Assembly (NCBI GenBank): GCA_036558265.1
Contig: DATBFY010000695.1
Location: 1-5,946 of the forward strand
From: RYN-433 sp036558265
GTDB lineage: Bacteria; Planctomycetota; Phycisphaerae; Tepidisphaerales; Tepidisphaeraceae
Direction of reading: 5' to 3'
DNA: 5,946 nt
Below, piece after piece: positions 5,638 through 5,946 of the stretch. The notes under the pieces are model-generated. The model ran no database searches. It was not told where the DNA came from and worked only from the letters and a program-made list of their open reading frames with translations. How positions within the stretch are numbered: the stretch's first letter is position 1; each line of letters opens with the position of its first letter. Made by a program: the position numbers and the translations under genes.

Positions 5638-5946
5638 ATGAACCTGCCGATCCAAGATCCCGTGATGTCCCCGGCGGTCAAGCCGAAGTCGGGCCCGTCC
5701 GAAAAGCCCCTGGGGCCGGAATTCGACTTTAAGGACCGCCTGTCGCAGCAGGGCGACGGCGGCGGCGACGCCGCCCGCCGCGGGCACGGCCCCAACGGCG
5801 TGGGCAAGCCCGCCGTGGTTGATGCCTCGGCGAAGGTGGACCCGAACGCGGCGACGGATGGCGTCCGCCGCGTCACCCGCGGAACCGTGCCCGACCGCCA
5901 GGACATGTTCGGCCAGATCGACCGCATCCGCAAAGACTTCGACGCG
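5638..5946 (+). CDS. Inner-rod SctI candidate (3' truncated by window)
   Basis: An open frame starts at the ATG at 5638 and runs off the window after 103 codons without a stop. GAGG lies 5 bases upstream, an ideal ribosome site, and the gap to the previous gene is 40 bases. Residues 1-85 are rich in Pro, Gly, Lys and Asp and probably disordered (PLGPEFDFKDRLSQQGDGGG and on). From about residue 86 a helix begins (DMFGQIDRIRKDFDA), which resembles the short helix in SctI inner-rod proteins that starts with a hydrophobic residue followed by a spaced I/L and an Asp/Ser-Phe pair. In YscI the comparable piece precedes the long C-terminal helix. With the gene order this suggests SctI, but the diagnostic C-terminal helix is beyond the window. 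Confidence 0.7.
   Translation, partial: MNLPIQDPVMSPAVKPKSGPSEKPLGPEFDFKDRLSQQGDGGGDAARRGHGPNGVGKPAVVDASAKVDPNAATDGVRRVTRGTVPDRQDMFGQIDRIRKDFDA

Overview
The window is a GC-rich, densely coded stretch that reads as part of a non-flagellar type III secretion system (T3SS) locus of a Gram-negative bacterium. Support comes from the C-terminal part of a SctV/FlhA-family export-gate protein at the left edge, an outer-membrane-type lipoprotein, and, on the right, small genes whose order and protein character resemble the needle, needle-chaperone and inner-rod genes of Ysc/Psc-type systems. The lineage cannot be fixed from sequence alone. The divergence of the small parts and the FHA and WhiG/FliA-like genes inside the locus would fit a non-proteobacterial group such as Planctomycetota, but this is inference. 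No tRNA, rRNA, CRISPR array, insertion sequence or phage gene is visible, and no gap exceeds 300 bases.

Layout: (1) 1-759 (+) is the 3' part of sctV. (2) 2593-737 (-) is a two-gene unit: a tail-anchored FHA-domain protein followed 54 bases later by a sigma-28/WhiG-like sigma factor, whose 3' end overlaps sctV tail to tail. (3) 2599-2610 is a perfect 12-base palindrome that gives a consensus TATAAT on each strand, so it looks like a shared divergent promoter core. (4) 2635-5946 (+) is a run of six co-directional genes: a TPR lipoprotein, a 91-residue helical protein coupled to it by ATGA, a 125-residue needle-like protein, a 153-residue TPR protein, a 122-residue orphan, and a SctI-like inner-rod candidate that runs off the window.

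How the genes may work together: SctV selects substrates at the inner membrane. The needle-like protein would be kept soluble by the flanking small helical and TPR proteins, as PscE and PscG do for PscF. The rod candidate would join the needle to the basal body, and the lipoprotein would act at the outer membrane. The FHA protein and sigma factor form a divergent unit that could link a phosphorylation or assembly signal to transcription of the secretion genes. The SctV, sigma, FHA and lipoprotein calls are well supported by motifs. The SctF, SctG, SctE and SctI assignments rest on short similarity, gene order and size, and are hypotheses.
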